A stretch of DNA of 42,046 bases from the NCBI GenBank assembly GCA_031266805.1, contig JAISAH010000058.1, positions 1 through 42,046 on the forward strand, read 5' to 3'. Of this stretch, positions 1-6,759 are shown in pieces. Every line of letters starts with the position of its first letter. The first letter of the stretch is position 1. The notes below the pieces were generated by a model. The model was not told where the DNA came from, did not search any database, and worked only from the letters and a program-made list of their open reading frames with translations. The translations under genes and the position numbers were made by a program. This DNA is from Gracilibacteraceae bacterium. Its GTDB lineage: Bacteria; Bacillota; Desulfitobacteriia; Desulfitobacteriales; Syntrophobotulaceae.

Positions 1-177
1 GACCGCCACGCCGGAAAGCGCCTGCAGCCCTTCGGTTTGGCCGACGAAAACCCGGGATATTATGTTGTAGGCGCTGCTCACCATCATACCCACGATCGCC
101 GGCAGCGAGTATTTCCATAATAATTTGCCTATTTTGCCCGCCCCAAACTCATCTTGCGCGGAAACGACTGAATCCAA
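1..177 (-). CDS. MATE family efflux transporter, N-terminal fragment
   Basis: Only the first 59 codons lie in the window; the gene runs off the left edge. The reading starts at a TTG (177-175) five bases after a perfect AGGAGG ribosome binding site (183-188 on the plus strand). The peptide has a short charged N-terminus, then a segment containing KLLWKYSLPAIVGMMVSSAYN and VFVGQTEGLQALSGVAV. This is the usual opening of MatE-domain cation/drug antiporters: the end of the first membrane helix and the conserved loop. The family exports drugs, dyes or metabolites in exchange for Na+ or H+. It follows the LVIVD-repeat gene on the same strand after 70 bp, so the two may be cotranscribed. Substrate unknown. 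The TTG start is inferred from the binding site, since no ATG or GTG sits nearby in frame. Confidence 0.75.
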   Translation of the reverse strand, partial: MDSVVSAQDEFGAGKIGKLLWKYSLPAIVGMMVSSAYNIISRVFVGQTEGLQALSGVAV

Positions 178-182
178 TTTCT

Positions 183-188
183 CCTCCT
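183..188 (-). promoter_or_regulatory. Ribosome binding site fixing a TTG start
   Basis: AGGAGG on the minus strand, five bases before the TTG of the MATE gene. It is the reason for choosing TTG at 177. Confidence 0.7.
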
Positions 189-247
189 GTTTTCCCTTAA
201 AAACCCTTTAAAAACTAAGCGGGCAACATTATTAAATTAATTAATGG

Positions 248-1582
248 TCAAACAACGGCGCGCAGAATGTACATCCCGTCATGCAGCGTGGACATATAAA
301 TGATGCCGCGATCGTCGACGACACAGTCTTCCGCCGCCGCGATCAAGTTGCCGGGCAGATTCTGAGGGAACAGCATTTTTTCCGGGTTCGGCGGAATAAA
401 ATAAGCGATCTCTTTGATGTTATAAGGATTTGTGACGTCGTATACGCGCATTCCCGCGTGAAAATAGCAGCAATACACCCGATTGGGGTTATCTTCCAGT
501 CCGGGCTTGCCCATCGGTTCATGCAAGTTGTGCGGCCCAAACGGGCCGGGCGCGCCGCAAACGACGTTGAAATCCGGGAAAGGGTAGTTTTCCGGCACCT
601 CCGGATAGGGGAAGACGGACACCAAGACCGGGTCCGTGACGCTGCGCACATCAACTATAAAAATACCGTTCATCGGTTGAGCAACGTTGTTGATGATTTC
701 CGGATTGTAATATTGGTAACGCTGGCCCTCATTAGTCAGCACGGCAAAAGGCCGGCCTTTGAGCGGTAAAGCCGTATGACAGCGCGCGGCCGCGAGCCTG
801 CCGGAAAAAGGCGGACAAATTTTCAATTGCCCGACCAGTTGGGGCAGCGTAACATCAGAAATGTCCAGCAGACAAAGGCCGCCGCCATTGCACGGCACGT
901 AGGCGATATTGTCTTCCACATAGATCATGTGTGTGCCGGGGTATTCCAAATGGGTCCACTTTTTTTCTTTTTCCGGAAAATAGCCGCCAATAAACTGCTC
1001 CGGCAGCCACCAGCGCCCGACTTCTACCGGATGGCGGGGATCCTGTATGTCCAGTATTCTGTAGATCAGTTCGCAAAAACCTTTGCACATACAGGTCAGG
1101 TGAATATAGCGGCCGCCCCGGTAACAAAACCGGTGTACGCCGAAGGAATTCGGCACGCCGCTGTCCCAATGGCTCAAGAAGAGAGGGTTTTCCGGATCCT
1201 GACTGAGATCATAGATCATTACGCCTGTTTGGCCTTTGAGCGCCGTATTCACCTCGTTCAGCGTGGTTGGCCCGCCGCCGGCCAGACCCACGACTAAAAG
1301 GTTGTCCGCTATTTGCACCTTCAGAGATTTTGTGTTGGGATAATCTTCATGCCTGACCGTCTCCAGCCATTTGACGAAGCGGGGATTACGGGGATCGGTC
1401 ACGTCGATGATGTTCAGGCCGGAGTGCCGGAATGAGCCGCAGTACATATAGTACTTTTCCCCTGCTTTGTGCAGCGCCATCTGGAAGGCCATAACGCCGC
1501 TTAAGTCATGAAAACCCAGAACTTCCATGTTTTTGATGTAACCACTGTTACCGGGACTCTTTGCGTAAAACGGTTCATACAT
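248..1582 (-). CDS. LVIVD-repeat beta-propeller protein
   Basis: A protein of about 444 residues built from repeated LVIVD-type strands. Recognisable copies are GLNIIDVTDPRNPRFV, GVMIYDLSQDPENPLFL, YRILDIQDPRHPVEV, GLCLLDISDVTLPQLV, GIFIVDVRSVTDPVLV and MRVYDVTNPYNIKEI. Such repeats fold as beta-propeller blades. The biochemical role of the family is largely unknown; many members are surface proteins, but this one shows no signal peptide or membrane segment and is probably cytoplasmic. Conserved His and Cys residues (HEDYP, HNLHEP, CCYFHAGM) hint at a metal or substrate site, which is inference. AGGAGG lies 9 bases before the ATG chosen here and 6 before a GTG one codon upstream, so either could be used. 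An extended -10 box (TGCTATAAT) is found about 60 bp upstream. It is transcribed away from the VOC gene. Confidence 0.8.
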   Translation of the reverse strand: MYEPFYAKSPGNSGYIKNMEVLGFHDLSGVMAFQMALHKAGEKYYMYCGSFRHSGLNIIDVTDPRNPRFVKWLETVRHEDYPNTKSLKVQIADNLLVVGLAGGGPTTLNEVNTALKGQTGVMIYDLSQDPENPLFLSHWDSGVPNSFGVHRFCYRGGRYIHLTCMCKGFCELIYRILDIQDPRHPVEVGRWWLPEQFIGGYFPEKEKKWTHLEYPGTHMIYVEDNIAYVPCNGGGLCLLDISDVTLPQLVGQLKICPPFSGRLAAARCHTALPLKGRPFAVLTNEGQRYQYYNPEIINNVAQPMNGIFIVDVRSVTDPVLVSVFPYPEVPENYPFPDFNVVCGAPGPFGPHNLHEPMGKPGLEDNPNRVYCCYFHAGMRVYDVTNPYNIKEIAYFIPPNPEKMLFPQNLPGNLIAAAEDCVVDDRGIIYMSTLHDGMYILRAVV

Positions 1583-1643
1583 CACTGTTTGCCTCCTGTC
1601 GTTTTGCGTTTGCTGTTGTTCCGCCAGTATCCAGATTCAAGTT

Positions 1644-1652
1644 ATTATAGCA
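1644..1652 (-). promoter_or_regulatory. Extended -10 promoter element for the LVIVD gene
   Basis: Minus-strand TGCTATAAT, a perfect TATAAT preceded by a TGn extension, about 60 bp upstream of the LVIVD start. No clear -35 box is visible, as is common with extended -10 promoters. Confidence 0.5.
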
Positions 1653-1703
1653 GAAACCGGCAGCGAAGACATGCGCCGCCGTGACGCACGCGAGCAGGCT
1701 TGT

Positions 1704-1764
1704 TTTATGCAGCGCGAAGCAATCGTCTCCCGCGCGCGAACGCGATTGCTTCACAGAGCATAAA
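1704..1764. repeat. Two-tier inverted repeat (stem-loop)
   Basis: An outer stem TTTATGC (1704-1710) pairs with GCATAAA (1758-1764). An inner perfect 10-bp stem GAAGCAATCG (1716-1725) pairs with CGATTGCTTC (1743-1752). The 17-base inner loop is rich in CG steps. There is no U-tract, so a simple terminator is unlikely. The GAAGCAATCG core resembles short palindromic interspersed elements common in bacterial genomes; whether it recurs in this genome cannot be seen here. Confidence 0.6.
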
Positions 1765-1818
1765 TTTCCAGCGAATCAGTCCGGCAGTCACGACAATGCC
1801 GGCTCAAACAATTACGGC

Positions 1819-1857
1819 TATAATTATATAGGGACTGTATATTTCCATACAATCCCT
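1819..1857 (+). promoter_or_regulatory. Putative promoter and operator of the VOC-SDR pair
   Basis: TATAAT at 1819-1824 is followed by an inverted repeat: AGGGACTGTAT (1830-1840) and ATACAATCCCT (1847-1857), complementary at 10 of 11 positions around a 6-base spacer. The repeat would cover the transcription start and early leader, a usual place for a repressor operator. No good -35 box was found. The regulator is unknown. Confidence 0.4.
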
Positions 1858-1895
1858 TATTCGGCAAAAACAGAATATATGGAGGTTTTTATTTT

Positions 1896-2906
1896 ATGGC
1901 GGCAAGTTCATTTCCCCAAACGGCTCGATTCAAATACCATCATACGGGCATGTTTGTCTCCAGTCTGAAAAAGAGTATCGCCTGGTACGGAGAAATCCTG
2001 GGCTATCGGCTGCTCGACAAACAGCGCGCGGTTTTCGCGGATGGTGAGTGCGATTTGGCCAGACTAAAGCATGGCGACCATTATATCCATCTCTTTGAGC
2101 GTCCTCGCGCCACTCCTTATTCTGACGGCGCGTATATGAACACTTTAGGAATAAAGCATCTTGATTTGCAAGTCCCGGATGATAAGTACGACGAACTGCA
2201 CAGATATTTTGCTTCTAAGGGAGTCGTCTTTTTAGTCGGCGCGCCTGACGCCGCCGGTAATATTCCCACGGTTCATAACGAAAAGATCCTCGGCAAGCCG
2301 GGCGGGCTGAAAGTGATGTATATTCGCGACGCCGACGGGATACCGATCGAGATCAACGGTGATTATCGGCCGGAACTGTACTACCCTGATCTCCCGGATA
2401 AAGACGCGGCTAAATATTTCCCCGCTCCGGTTCCGCCGAATGAATTGGGGCCCGATCCGGAGTACGAAGGTTCGTTTCCGCGTGACATACCGCTCAGGTA
2501 TCATCATACGGGCATTTTTGTCAGAGATCTCGACCGAAGTATTCGCTGGTATGAAGAAATGCTCGGCTACCGTTTTCTCTACCGCCGGAAAGGGACCTAT
2601 GCTCGTTTCGACGATTTTTCCGTTCCGTGGATAGTGAACGTAGCCATGTTAAAACACGGCGAATTCTATGCGGAAATGTTTGAAATGCCGGATAATCCTG
2701 AATGTAACGAAGAACAATATCAGAATACCTTAGGCACAAAGCATCTTAATCTGTCTTTGCCTGCCGACCAGCATGAACTTTTATGGAAATATTTGACAGA
2801 CAAAAGGGCGGAGATTGTCGCCATCCCGGGCGGGCTGGAGATTTTCGATCCGGATCATACGCGCGTTGAAATCAGCGGCGGCGAAGTGACGAGGGGAGCG
2901 ATGTGA
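1896..2906 (+). CDS. Tandem VOC (glyoxalase/bleomycin-resistance/dioxygenase fold) protein
   Basis: A 336-residue protein made of two VOC modules. Module 1 begins near residue 11 with YHHTGMFVSSL and ends with the acidic ligand motif IPIEING near residue 152. Module 2 begins near residue 202 with YHHTGIFVRDL and ends with TRVEISGG near residue 330. Each has the opening His and closing Glu that bind a divalent metal in this superfamily, which includes glyoxalase I, methylmalonyl-CoA epimerase and extradiol dioxygenases. Two modules in one chain resemble two-domain dioxygenases, but in an anaerobic setting an isomerase or lyase role is more plausible (inference). The ATG follows GGAGG by about 9 bases. 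Its stop overlaps the GTG start of the next gene, so the two are translationally coupled. Confidence 0.8.
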   Translation: MAASSFPQTARFKYHHTGMFVSSLKKSIAWYGEILGYRLLDKQRAVFADGECDLARLKHGDHYIHLFERPRATPYSDGAYMNTLGIKHLDLQVPDDKYDELHRYFASKGVVFLVGAPDAAGNIPTVHNEKILGKPGGLKVMYIRDADGIPIEINGDYRPELYYPDLPDKDAAKYFPAPVPPNELGPDPEYEGSFPRDIPLRYHHTGIFVRDLDRSIRWYEEMLGYRFLYRRKGTYARFDDFSVPWIVNVAMLKHGEFYAEMFEMPDNPECNEEQYQNTLGTKHLNLSLPADQHELLWKYLTDKRAEIVAIPGGLEIFDPDHTRVEISGGEVTRGAM

Positions 2907-3739
2907 AAATCCTGTTGACCGGAGGCGCCGGGCGTTTAGGCAAATGGGTCGCCAGAGAACTTCTGGCGGGCGGGCATACGGTAACGATCACCGATCGCGT
3001 TTCTCCCGCGCCGGAACTGTTGACTGACTGTTCTTTTATCGAAGCGGATTTGACAGACCTTGAGCAGACGCGAGCCGCCGTCGCCGCCGCGGCCCCGGAC
3101 GCCGTCATCCAACTCGCCGCCGTCGCTGTTCCGACGGAGCGGACTTACCGCGTCAACACCCGCTGTGACTGGCAGATCATGCAAGCCGCGGCGGAATTCC
3201 AGGTCAAGAAGATTATTCTTGCCGGCTCGGAAGCCTCTTATGGTTTTGCCTTTGCGAAAATCCCTCTGCGCCCTCAGTATCTGCCTGTTGATGAAGAGCA
3301 TCCGCAGCTTCCTCAGGATAGCTACGGCTGCTCGAAAGTATCCGCCGAGAATTTTGCCCGGGCGTTTTGCCTTGTATATCCGTGGCTGCAAATCACCTGT
3401 CTGCGTTTAGGGCTGCAATTGGAACCGCGGGATCTGAGCAGATTTGCGGACGCGGCTTTGAGTGACGCCGATTTGAACCGTTTGTTCGGTTACTGCGATA
3501 TGCGCGACGCCGCCGGCGCCTTCCGGTCAGCGGCGGAGCGCGGCCTCCCCGGTTTTACCGTTTTGAATATCACCGGCGCGGATACCTACTCCCGCATACC
3601 GTCGAACGAAATTACCGCAAAGTATTTTCCCGGCACAGAGGTTCGGACTCCGCTTCCCGGTTTTACCGCTCTGGTATGCGCCGACCGGGCGAAAAAACTC
3701 TTGGGCTGGGAGGCAAAACACAGCTGGCGTAATCACTGA
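2903..3739 (+). CDS. NAD(P)-dependent epimerase/dehydratase (extended SDR-like)
   Basis: A 278-residue Rossmann protein. The N-terminus has the nucleotide-binding motif TGGAGRLG (residues 6-13), followed by an acidic residue after strand 2 (TITDR) and the DLTD and QLAAVA stretches typical of NAD(P)-binding epimerases. The catalytic YxxxK lies in DSYGCSKVSAE near residue 140. The family acts on nucleotide sugars and also on small hydroxy-acids and lactones. At 278 residues it is shorter than most sugar-nucleotide epimerases, so a small-molecule dehydrogenase is possible. The start is a GTG inside the stop of the VOC gene (GTGA overlap), with GAGGGGAG just upstream. Its stop lies 7 bp from the stop of the convergent phosphotransacylase gene. 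Confidence 0.8.
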   Translation: MKILLTGGAGRLGKWVARELLAGGHTVTITDRVSPAPELLTDCSFIEADLTDLEQTRAAVAAAAPDAVIQLAAVAVPTERTYRVNTRCDWQIMQAAAEFQVKKIILAGSEASYGFAFAKIPLRPQYLPVDEEHPQLPQDSYGCSKVSAENFARAFCLVYPWLQITCLRLGLQLEPRDLSRFADAALSDADLNRLFGYCDMRDAAGAFRSAAERGLPGFTVLNITGADTYSRIPSNEITAKYFPGTEVRTPLPGFTALVCADRAKKLLGWEAKHSWRNH

Positions 3740-3746
3740 CCGCTGA

Positions 3747-4721
3747 CTATACTGCCTGCCGTTTTGTTTTAATACTTTTTGCGCTTTTGTGCAGATTCCA
3801 ATTATACTCACCGGCGACAGCCAGGACGATCCCCAGATACTTTGTTTCCACCGACGAAGCGCGAGAGCACTGAATAACCGGCGCCTTGGTGCCCAGGACC
3901 AGCACTCCGGGCGGTTTGCCGGTGATGTAAGTGATGGCTTTACTGGTGATGCTGGCGGAATCAAGATCCGGGAAAACCAGCAAGTCTGCGTCTCCCGCCA
4001 CCGGGCTGTTAAATCCGTCAAATCTAGCCGCGTCGCTGCTAAGCGCCTGATCAAGAGCGATCGGTCCTTCGACTACGCAACCCGGCAGCAAACCGTCTTC
4101 GTTGAGTTTTTTCAGAGCCGCGGCGTCGATGCTGGCCGGCATTTTCGCGTCAGGCACGTCGGTCGACGCGAGGACCGCCACTTTAGGATTGTTGATCTTC
4201 ATGGCGTGTAGGGCGGTAACCGCGTTTTCAATGATCGCCCTTTTTTGCTCCAAATTAGGATGCGGGCAAATGCCCGTATCGGTGAAAGCGATGATCTTGT
4301 GATAGTTGGGCAGTTCCCGAAAGGATAGCATGGAAATGATGTTGCCGGTGGCGAAATGCAGTTCTTTTTTAAGCAGCCGGCGAATAAACTCCCTGGGCCT
4401 GAAACTGCCGTTCATGATGCAATCGCTGTCGCCGCCGTAGACCATGTCAATGGCGAGACAAACGGCTGCTTCCGCATATTTCTCGTTATAAATTTTGAGG
4501 GATGGATCCCGGACGTCTCCTATCGCAAACAGGCAATTTTCGATACAGTTTTCTATTTTTTTTTGATCACCGATCAGCACCGGCTGGATGAGCCCGTCGC
4601 TTTGAGCCCGCAGTACCGCTTCAATGGTGCGCTCGTCCTCAGGCATGACAACTGTGCATTTTAGCTTTTTTCCGTGTTTCAGGACTTTAGCCGTCAGACT
4701 GTCAAAGTTTTTGTAAATCAT
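3747..4721 (-). CDS. Phosphate acyltransferase (phosphotransbutyrylase/phosphotransacetylase family)
   Basis: A 324-residue protein of the PTA/PTB family, which swaps CoA for phosphate on an acyl group so that a kinase can make ATP from the acyl phosphate. Diagnostic blocks are PVLIGDQKKIE near residue 45, FTDTGICPHPN in the middle, and the C-terminal GDADLLVFPDLDSASI, KAITYITGKPPGVLVLG and SRASSVETK. The overall arrangement is closer to phosphate butyryltransferase than to Pta. The frame continues upstream for 49 codons, but the ATG at 4721 follows GGAGGG closely and a TATAAT box lies about 32 bp upstream, inside the longer reading, so the short form is chosen. No acyl kinase is in the window. 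Its acyl-CoA may come from the large operon beside it (inference). Confidence 0.85.
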   Translation of the reverse strand: MIYKNFDSLTAKVLKHGKKLKCTVVMPEDERTIEAVLRAQSDGLIQPVLIGDQKKIENCIENCLFAIGDVRDPSLKIYNEKYAEAAVCLAIDMVYGGDSDCIMNGSFRPREFIRRLLKKELHFATGNIISMLSFRELPNYHKIIAFTDTGICPHPNLEQKRAIIENAVTALHAMKINNPKVAVLASTDVPDAKMPASIDAAALKKLNEDGLLPGCVVEGPIALDQALSSDAARFDGFNSPVAGDADLLVFPDLDSASITSKAITYITGKPPGVLVLGTKAPVIQCSRASSVETKYLGIVLAVAGEYNWNLHKSAKSIKTKRQAV

Positions 4722-4752
4722 AATCCCTCCGCCCCTGTCGCTGACATCTACT

Positions 4753-4758
4753 ATTATA
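4753..4758 (-). promoter_or_regulatory. -10 box of the phosphotransacylase gene
   Basis: Minus-strand TATAAT about 32 bp upstream of the chosen ATG. No consensus -35 box at 17 bp spacing. It argues against the longer start. Confidence 0.4.
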
Positions 4759-4888
4759 CTGCCTTTTATTGAAGTATATTTTAGGGAGAAGAAAAAAACA
4801 ATCATCCGGAGTGATAAGTTCCGAACGTATTCATTTATGCTTAATGTCGTATCAGGAAACATTTTCAAGCCGGCGCGCAGAGGTTAAA

Positions 4889-5794
4889 ATGGACAGGACA
4901 AATTGGCGGAAAATTACATTTTTTTGCTTTGATACGGTTAATACAATTACCGTTTGGTCCGGCTCGGAAGCGGCGCTCGCTCAGGCGCGGGAGATGTGCT
5001 TTTATTATCAAAGCATTTTCAGCCGATTTGCGCCGGGAAGTGATATCTGGCGTCTTAACCATAGTCGGGGTGAAGCCATGCGCGTCGCTCCGGAAACAGT
5101 GGAAATTATTTCCATGTCCGTCGCTTATTCCGCGCTGACAGCCGGAGCGTTTGATATTACCATGGGCGCCCTTTGTGAGATGTGGGGATTTGGCCGCAGC
5201 CCCGCCGTTCCCCGCAGTGAACTCCTTATAGAAGCTTTAGGTAAAACCGGTTCAGGCGGTATCCGCGTCGAGGGGAACACTGTTCGCTGCGCGGCCGGCG
5301 CGATCCTTGACCTGGGCGGCATAGCCAAAGGCTACGCCGCGGACAAAATTGCCGACATGCTGACCGCTGCCGGCGCGGTTTGCGGTATTATCAACTGCGG
5401 CGGCGACGTTCTGACCTTCGGCGCTAAACCCGACGGTTCGCCGTGGCGCGTGGGACTGCAAGATCCCGGCCAGCCCCGGGGCAGATACAGCCGGATCGCG
5501 GTGACGCGCGGGCGAAAAGCCGTCGCCACCAGCGGCGTCTACGAGCGCCGTTTCACAGACCGGAGCGGACAAAGCTTCCACCACATACTCGATCCGCGCA
5601 CCGGCCGGCCGGCGGCAAAAGGTTTAGTGGCGGCTTCTGTGATCCACCCGTGCGGAGCTTTGGCCGAGGCGCTGGCGACGGCCTGTATATGCCTGGGCGC
5701 CGCTGAAGCGCAAAAATTGATCGCCGGGCAGGACGCGGCGGCTTACCTGATCAGCGCAGACGGTTCGTGCCTGAAAACGGGAAATATGCTGTGA
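4889..5794 (+). CDS. apbE: FAD:protein FMN transferase (ApbE), cytoplasmic form
   Basis: A 301-residue ApbE-family enzyme, which cuts FAD and attaches FMN to a Thr or Ser of target flavoproteins through a phosphoester bond. Family blocks are seen in order: FSRFAPGSDIWRLN, TAGAFDITMGAL, ILDLGGIAKGYAADKIADML, GIINCGGDV, KAVATSGVYERRF and HHILDPRTGRPA. The acidic and Thr residues of these blocks form the Mg/FAD site. It has no signal peptide or lipobox, unlike the exported ApbE of many bacteria, so it should act in the cytoplasm. The frame is open back to 4769, but the ATG at 4889 is preceded by AGAGG and fits the family length. The obvious client is the reductase at 6760, which carries two ApbE recognition motifs; cytoplasmic ApbE-reductase pairs are known, for example in Klebsiella. 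Confidence 0.9.
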   Translation: MDRTNWRKITFFCFDTVNTITVWSGSEAALAQAREMCFYYQSIFSRFAPGSDIWRLNHSRGEAMRVAPETVEIISMSVAYSALTAGAFDITMGALCEMWGFGRSPAVPRSELLIEALGKTGSGGIRVEGNTVRCAAGAILDLGGIAKGYAADKIADMLTAAGAVCGIINCGGDVLTFGAKPDGSPWRVGLQDPGQPRGRYSRIAVTRGRKAVATSGVYERRFTDRSGQSFHHILDPRTGRPAAKGLVAASVIHPCGALAEALATACICLGAAEAQKLIAGQDAAAYLISADGSCLKTGNML

Positions 5795-5857
5795 GAAACT
5801 GCAAAAATCCGTCATGAAGCAGGAAAAGAGCCGCGGGATTTTCGGCCCGCTCATACT

Positions 5858-5886
5858 TATAATGCCGCCTGAGTCTGTTTTATAAT
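5858..5886 (+). promoter_or_regulatory. Two -10-like boxes ahead of the large operon
   Basis: Two perfect TATAAT sequences, 5858-5863 and 5881-5886, lie in the 136-bp gap between apbE and the SDR gene. It is the longest gap near the start of the 16-gene plus-strand run and so a likely promoter site. Neither has a good -35 box at 17 bp, which suggests an activator-dependent promoter (inference). Confidence 0.4.
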
Positions 5887-5930
5887 AATATTGCGACAAT
5901 AAAATCTTTCTTGTAAGGGGGCGACGTACA

Positions 5931-6758
5931 ATGAATCCGGAGTATTTCAGCTATTTCAAAGACAAGGTCGGCGCTGTGACCGGAGCGTCTTCCGGCATCG
6001 GTCTGGGTTACGCCAAATACATGCTGGCTGCCGGAGCTAAGGCCGTGTTCCTCTGCGCCAGAGGCAAAGATCGCTTGGAAAAAGAAGGGGGCTATTTGGC
6101 CGAGCGGTATCCCGGTAAAGTGTTCTGGGAAACAATTGATGTTACCGATAAGAAGCAAGTGGAGAAATTCGTCGACGGCGCCTGGAGTAAATACGAACAG
6201 CTGGATCTGCTGTTTAATAACGCCGGGATAAGCCATTTATGCTCCGTGTGGGAGGTTGACGATAAACTGTGGGAAGATCTTTTCAACACAAACTTCTGGA
6301 GCGTGAAATACGGGGTGTTTGCCGCCATTAAGCACATGCTCCAGCAAAAAACCGGCGGCCATATCGTTAACACCGCTTCGATCTCCGGTCTCGTCCCTTA
6401 CCCGTATCAAGCCGCTTATTGCCCCTCCAAGTTCGCGGCGGTAGGATTCTCCCGCTCCATGCGCTATGAGTTCTATGAAGACAATATTAAAATTTCCTGC
6501 GTCTGTCCCCCGCTGGTGGATACGACAATGGTGCGGGAAACAGGGATGCCTTTGCCGGATGATGTTTTATCGGTGGAAGACGCTGTTGATTACATCATGA
6601 AGGGCATCGCCGAGAACCATGATCTGATCTGTTTTGACTATATGGAGCGGTTGAAAAATCTGCTCGACCATGTTATGGAGACGGACGGCGCTTTGTTGGA
6701 TAACGCTTTGGCGCGCAGGAAGCATATGGATGCGGTCGGCTCGCCTTGGAACCGCTAA
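5931..6758 (+). CDS. Classical short-chain dehydrogenase/reductase
   Basis: A 275-residue classical SDR that oxidises or reduces an alcohol/ketone with NAD(P). The cofactor motif TGASSGIG is at residues 17-24, NNAG at 96-99, the catalytic Ser in NTASISG near 150-152, and YCPSK puts the catalytic Tyr and Lys at 163 and 167. ARGKDRLE after strand 2 has basic residues, which leans toward NADP (inference). A C-terminal extension of about 50 residues is unassigned. The ATG follows AAGGGGG by about 9 bases. It is the first gene of the long plus-strand run; the reductase ATG starts one base after its stop. In a CoA-linked pathway it could act as a hydroxyacyl dehydrogenase, but the substrate is unknown. 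Confidence 0.88.
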   Translation: MNPEYFSYFKDKVGAVTGASSGIGLGYAKYMLAAGAKAVFLCARGKDRLEKEGGYLAERYPGKVFWETIDVTDKKQVEKFVDGAWSKYEQLDLLFNNAGISHLCSVWEVDDKLWEDLFNTNFWSVKYGVFAAIKHMLQQKTGGHIVNTASISGLVPYPYQAAYCPSKFAAVGFSRSMRYEFYEDNIKISCVCPPLVDTTMVRETGMPLPDDVLSVEDAVDYIMKGIAENHDLICFDYMERLKNLLDHVMETDGALLDNALARRKHMDAVGSPWNR

Positions 6759-6759
6759 A

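Larger units (their letters stand above)
1583..1895. other. Divergent intergenic region
   Basis: A 313-bp stretch between the divergent LVIVD and VOC genes with no convincing gene. It holds the LVIVD -10 element (1644-1652), a long two-part inverted repeat (1704-1764), a TATAAT box (1819-1824) and a second inverted repeat (1830-1857) in front of the VOC gene. A reading frame from 1681 crosses it but overlaps the repeat and the VOC start, has no ribosome binding site and resembles nothing known. Confidence 0.6.

Noticed and set aside
1896-2906. Two VOC modules as a sign of a recent gene duplication or fused pseudogene
   Set aside because: The modules have diverged strongly outside the YHHTG start, both keep metal-binding positions, and two-module VOC proteins are normal.
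4722-4868. N-terminal extension of the phosphotransacylase to 373 residues
   Set aside because: No ribosome binding site for the longer form, a -10 box lies inside it, and the ATG at 4721 with GGAGGG matches the family's start.
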